Shown here: piece by piece, positions 14,794-17,571 of the stretch
Numbering within the stretch: position 1 is the stretch's first letter
Layout of the letters: each line of letters starts with the position of its first letter
NCBI GenBank assembly: GCA_035493595.1
Contig: DATJHZ010000020.1
Span: 1 to 17,571, forward strand
Reading direction: 5' to 3'
DNA from: DATCRE01 sp035493595
Lineage (GTDB): Bacteria > Bacteroidota > Bacteroidia > Cytophagales > Cyclobacteriaceae
Length of the DNA: 17,571 nucleotides
The notes under the pieces: model-generated
Told to the model about the DNA's origin: nothing
What the model saw: only the letters and a program-made list of their open reading frames with translations
Databases searched by the model: none
Program-made: the position numbers and the translations under genes

Positions 14794-16212
14794 ATGATCT
14801 TTTTCTGGAAGAGTATCTCCCGACTCGGAATTTCTGAAAACACTGACTTTAGATTAGGCAGTAGAATTATCCTATCTAACCAGTTTGGCCTGGTAATAGC
14901 CTCTCTCACTTCTATTTTCATGGTGCTTGCCATTGTTAATGGAAATTATAATCTGCTACCTTTTATTACACTTCTTGTTATAACCGGTTCCATTTGGTTT
15001 CTAAATGCCGTTAATCTTACGCGTATTTCAAGACTCATTACATGTCTTGTGCCTGCTGTTGGTTTATTTATTTTAAACCTGTCTGTAAAATTTGGCGCTC
15101 CCGGTACGGTTGATATTTTACATTATGCAACACCCAGAATGATAATTGTAGGGTCGTCTGTATTGCCATTCACCATGTTTACTCCGGGTGAGCGCAAATA
15201 TGTAATCATGGCTGTTCTCTTTATCCTTTCACTTTCATTTGGGTATGATGCTATTCACTCCATGTTCGGAGTAGATCACGAATCGCTTGGCCTTGTCAAT
15301 AAACATTATGGCGTTATCACAGAAGACGTTGTGGTGTTAGCCATCATCGTATTGCTTGCATCTGGTTTCCTCTTTAAAATGGGTCATCAATATGATATCA
15401 AGAGTCAGCGATTGCTCAATGATGCATTGGAGCAAACAGAGTTGATGAAGAAGAATGAAGATGCATTAAAGAAAACACTCACAGAACTGGAAGGCTCACG
15501 TAAAAAAGATGAAGAGCGCAATTGGGTGTCTAAAGGATTAGCCGACCTGGTGGCTGTCATTCAATCGGGTGATGATGATAAAAAAGTTTATGACCGCCTG
15601 CTTGCTGCCCTTATAAAATACATGAATGTTAATCAGGGCGGAATATTTATTACCGAAGAAACAGATGGCAAGGTTCAGCTTAATCTTGCATCATATTATG
15701 CCTACGACAGAAAAAAATATTTGCAGAAGACTATAAATCCAGGTGAAGGTTTGCTTGGTGCTGCTTACCTGGAAGGTCAACGTATCTATCTTAAAAAGCT
15801 TCCTCCAGAATATGTATCCATTACTTCAGGACTGGGAGAAACTACTCCCCGCGCGCTGGTCATTGTGCCTATGAAAATTAATAACCAAGTAGAGGGATTA
15901 ATTGAGCTCGCATCGCTTACAGATTTTCAGGAGCATCACTTTGAATTACTCGATCAGCTTTGTGAAACGCTGGCGTCTTTTATTACGAACAATAAAATAA
16001 ATGTCCGTACTAAAATATTGTTGGAGAAAGCCCAGAACATGTCTGAGGAATTAAAATCTAACGAAGAAGAAATGCGTCAGAATCTCGAAGAACTTACCGC
16101 CACGCAAGAGGCCATGAGCCGAAAAGAGCAGGAGTATCGCGAGCGAATCAGAGAGTTGGAGGAAGCGCTGGAAGTTCGCGAGCAGTTAAATCGCCAAAGT
16201 GTTCACGCGTGA
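14794..16212 (+). CDS. Six-TM GAF-domain sensor protein without output domain
   Basis: A 472-residue inner-membrane protein. Six predicted TM helices lie at about 28-49, 53-70, 82-98, 113-130, 134-153 and 177-196. A signalling coiled coil follows (about 203-243), then a GAF domain (about 260-398, with NVNQGGIFITEE and VPMKINNQVEGLIEL). The protein ends in a second long coiled coil (about 405-467, with the EEMRQNLEELTATQEAM segment). That last segment is usually the linker leading into a PAS, kinase or cyclase domain in Bacteroidota sensors. Here the gene stops about 30 residues later with no kinase, HD-GYP, GGDEF or DNA-binding domain. It therefore either signals through a partner or is a shortened copy; no frameshift is seen at the end. 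mutS follows 59 bases downstream on the same strand. Ligand unknown. Confidence 0.85.
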   Translation: MIFFWKSISRLGISENTDFRLGSRIILSNQFGLVIASLTSIFMVLAIVNGNYNLLPFITLLVITGSIWFLNAVNLTRISRLITCLVPAVGLFILNLSVKFGAPGTVDILHYATPRMIIVGSSVLPFTMFTPGERKYVIMAVLFILSLSFGYDAIHSMFGVDHESLGLVNKHYGVITEDVVVLAIIVLLASGFLFKMGHQYDIKSQRLLNDALEQTELMKKNEDALKKTLTELEGSRKKDEERNWVSKGLADLVAVIQSGDDDKKVYDRLLAALIKYMNVNQGGIFITEETDGKVQLNLASYYAYDRKKYLQKTINPGEGLLGAAYLEGQRIYLKKLPPEYVSITSGLGETTPRALVIVPMKINNQVEGLIELASLTDFQEHHFELLDQLCETLASFITNNKINVRTKILLEKAQNMSEELKSNEEEMRQNLEELTATQEAMSRKEQEYRERIRELEEALEVREQLNRQSVHA

Positions 16213-16257
16213 TGTAAAAAACAGGCAGATGGCTTAATCCCACTTGACGGACTTTTC

Positions 16258-16265
16258 TATCTTTG
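16258..16265 (+). promoter_or_regulatory. mutS promoter -7 element, near-leaderless start
   Basis: TATCTTTG matches the Bacteroidota -7 consensus TAnnTTTG exactly and ends only 6 bases before the mutS ATG at 16272. Initiation about 5-7 bases downstream would put the first transcribed base at or just before the A of ATG. A TTG at 16244-16246 is too close (11 bases) to be the standard -33 box, so only the -7 half is firm. There is no Shine-Dalgarno sequence before the ATG. Confidence 0.5.
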
Positions 16266-16271
16266 CCAGCG

Positions 16272-17571
16272 ATGGCAGAAACAAAATCAACAACCGAAAC
16301 TCCTTTACAAAAACAATACAATGCCATAAAGGCAAAGTATCCTGGTGCTTTATTGTTATTCCGTGTTGGTGATTTCTATGAAACCTTTGGGCAAGATGCT
16401 ATCGCCGCCAGTAAGGTGCTTGATATTGTTCTTACCAAGCGCGGCAATGGTTCGGCTTCAGAAACTGCACTAGCAGGCTTTCCCCATCATGCATTAGATA
16501 ACTATTTACCCAAACTTGTTCGCGCTGGTCATCGCGTTGCTATCTGCGATCAGCTTGAAGACCCTCGTTTTGTAAAAGGAATTGTTAAGCGTGGAGTTAC
16601 AGAGCTGGTAACGCCGGGGCTTTCATATAATGACAATGTATTAGAGCGCCGACAAAATAATTTCCTTGCTTCAATATTTGCTGGTAAAAGTTTTTACGGT
16701 GTCTCCTTTTTGGATGTTTCCACAGGAGAGTTTTATACTGCTCAGGGAAATGAAAATTACGTTCTTAAATTAATTCAAGGATTCTCTCCTTCAGAGATTA
16801 TTTACAGTAAAAGTTCTCGTGAGAAATTTGATGCGCTCTTCAATGGTGAGTATTCTACATTTGCTTTGGATGAGTGGGTATATGGTTATGACTACGCCTA
16901 CGAAAAACTAATCAATCAATTTAAAACAGCATCACTAAAAGGGTTTGGTATTGATGGACAAGGTGAAGCTATTATTGCTGCCGGTGCTATTCTTCATTAC
17001 CTTGATGATACTGAACATAAAGACACGTCGCACATTGCATCGATCTCCAGAATTGATGAAGATAAATATGTGTGGCTTGATAAGTTTACTATTCGCAATC
17101 TTGAAATAGTAAACTCTCAGAATGATGGCGGCGTTCCACTCATCGATATTCTGGATCATACTGTCACACCAATGGGTTCCCGTCAATTGCGTAAATGGAT
17201 GATCCTCCCATTAAAAGATCAAACTGCAATTGAAGAACGCCTTCAGATTGTTGATAATTTTTACAACAACACAACGCTTGCCGAAAGTCTCATTGAAGAG
17301 TTACGTCACATCTCAGATTTAGAACGTCTTATTTCAAAGGTGGCAGTGAATCGCATCAATCCACGCGAGTTGATACAGTTGAAACGTTCCCTGAAATGTA
17401 TTGGCCCCATTAAACAAGCTTTACTATCACAGCCTTCTACCGAGTTGAAAAAGATGGGCGACCAACTTCACTTGTGTGAGGCTTTGTTAGAAAAGATCGA
17501 GCGCGAACTAAAAGAAGATGTATCCATTGCCAGTAATCAAGGTCACATTATAAAAGATGGAATTGATACTG
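16272..17571 (+). CDS. mutS: DNA mismatch repair protein MutS (partial, 3' end outside window)
   Basis: Recognises base mismatches and small loops and starts mismatch repair with MutL; cytoplasmic. The first 433 codons are present, from ATG 16272 (MAETKSTTETPLQKQYNAIK) to the right window edge. The mismatch-reading Phe-x-Glu is intact as Phe35 and Glu37 in VGDFYETF. The N-terminal domain (about 12-125, ALAGFPHHALDNYLPKLV and QLEDP), connector domain (about 130-235, GVSFLDVSTGEFY) and the start of the core/lever domain (NSQNDGGVPLIDILDHTVTPMGSRQLRKW, about 278-306) are all clear. The ABC-type ATPase and dimerisation domains lie beyond the edge. Presence of the F-x-E motif marks true MutS rather than MutS2. 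No frame breaks were seen in the part present. Confidence 0.97.
   Translation, partial: MAETKSTTETPLQKQYNAIKAKYPGALLLFRVGDFYETFGQDAIAASKVLDIVLTKRGNGSASETALAGFPHHALDNYLPKLVRAGHRVAICDQLEDPRFVKGIVKRGVTELVTPGLSYNDNVLERRQNNFLASIFAGKSFYGVSFLDVSTGEFYTAQGNENYVLKLIQGFSPSEIIYSKSSREKFDALFNGEYSTFALDEWVYGYDYAYEKLINQFKTASLKGFGIDGQGEAIIAAGAILHYLDDTEHKDTSHIASISRIDEDKYVWLDKFTIRNLEIVNSQNDGGVPLIDILDHTVTPMGSRQLRKWMILPLKDQTAIEERLQIVDNFYNNTTLAESLIEELRHISDLERLISKVAVNRINPRELIQLKRSLKCIGPIKQALLSQPSTELKKMGDQLHLCEALLEKIERELKEDVSIASNQGHIIKDGIDT

Noticed and set aside
16935..17186. Minus-strand frame of 83 codons inside mutS
   Set aside because: Antisense to clear MutS core-domain coding sequence with no domain of its own.
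1..17571. Mobile elements, CRISPR arrays, tRNA or defence genes
   Set aside because: No inverted-repeat ends, transposase motifs, regularly spaced repeats, tRNA-like cloverleaf or recognised defence domains were seen in a reading of both strands by eye.

Overview
The window looks like a chromosomal segment of a Bacteroidota bacterium, most likely of the Cytophagales type. This is inferred from the AT-rich sequence, the near absence of Shine-Dalgarno sites, several TAnnTTTG-type -7 promoter elements, and protein architectures typical of the phylum: beta-propeller/carboxypeptidase-regulatory/OmpA fusions, patatin fused to an outer-membrane barrel, and a GAF sensor with a long signalling helix. 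No mobile element, tRNA, rRNA, CRISPR array or plasmid function was seen.

Left part (1-4200): a class-3-like aldehyde dehydrogenase, cut by the window edge, diverges from a small secreted transglutaminase-fold protein. That gene converges on a two-gene outer-membrane/peptidoglycan operon: a large discoidin-like + beta-propeller + CRD + OmpA protein, followed by a short paralogue that keeps only the CRD and OmpA parts. The short gene's stop codon overlaps that of the transglutaminase-like gene. Middle (4323-7987): a patatin phospholipase with a POTRA-like linker and Omp85-like barrel (type Vd-like), and a membrane-anchored M23 endopeptidase. These first segments are mainly about the cell envelope.

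Right-middle (8293-14727): a seven-gene run on the minus strand. Read 5'->3' it is a TrmH/SpoU RNA methyltransferase, an exported NagZ-like GH3 glycosidase with a basic tail, a 77-residue membrane coiled-coil protein, N-formylglutamate amidohydrolase (HutG type), formimidoylglutamate deiminase (HutF), a secreted S10 serine carboxypeptidase and a GNAT acetyltransferase. HutF and HutG carry out the last two steps of the five-step histidine degradation route (formiminoglutamate -> formylglutamate -> glutamate + formate). The earlier hut genes are not in the window. The S10-GNAT pair has its own plausible promoter.

Right end (14794-17571): on the plus strand, a six-TM GAF-domain protein with signalling helices but no output domain, then the first 433 codons of the mismatch-repair gene mutS. 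An exact TATCTTTG promoter element sits only 6 nt before the mutS ATG, suggesting a leaderless or nearly leaderless mRNA.

Most of the content is ordinary core or envelope gene content. The better leads are the His-to-Cys change in the M23 zinc motif, the paralogous OmpA pair, the glycosidase/coiled-coil/hutGF run, and the output-less GAF sensor. I found no convincing new defence or mobile system.
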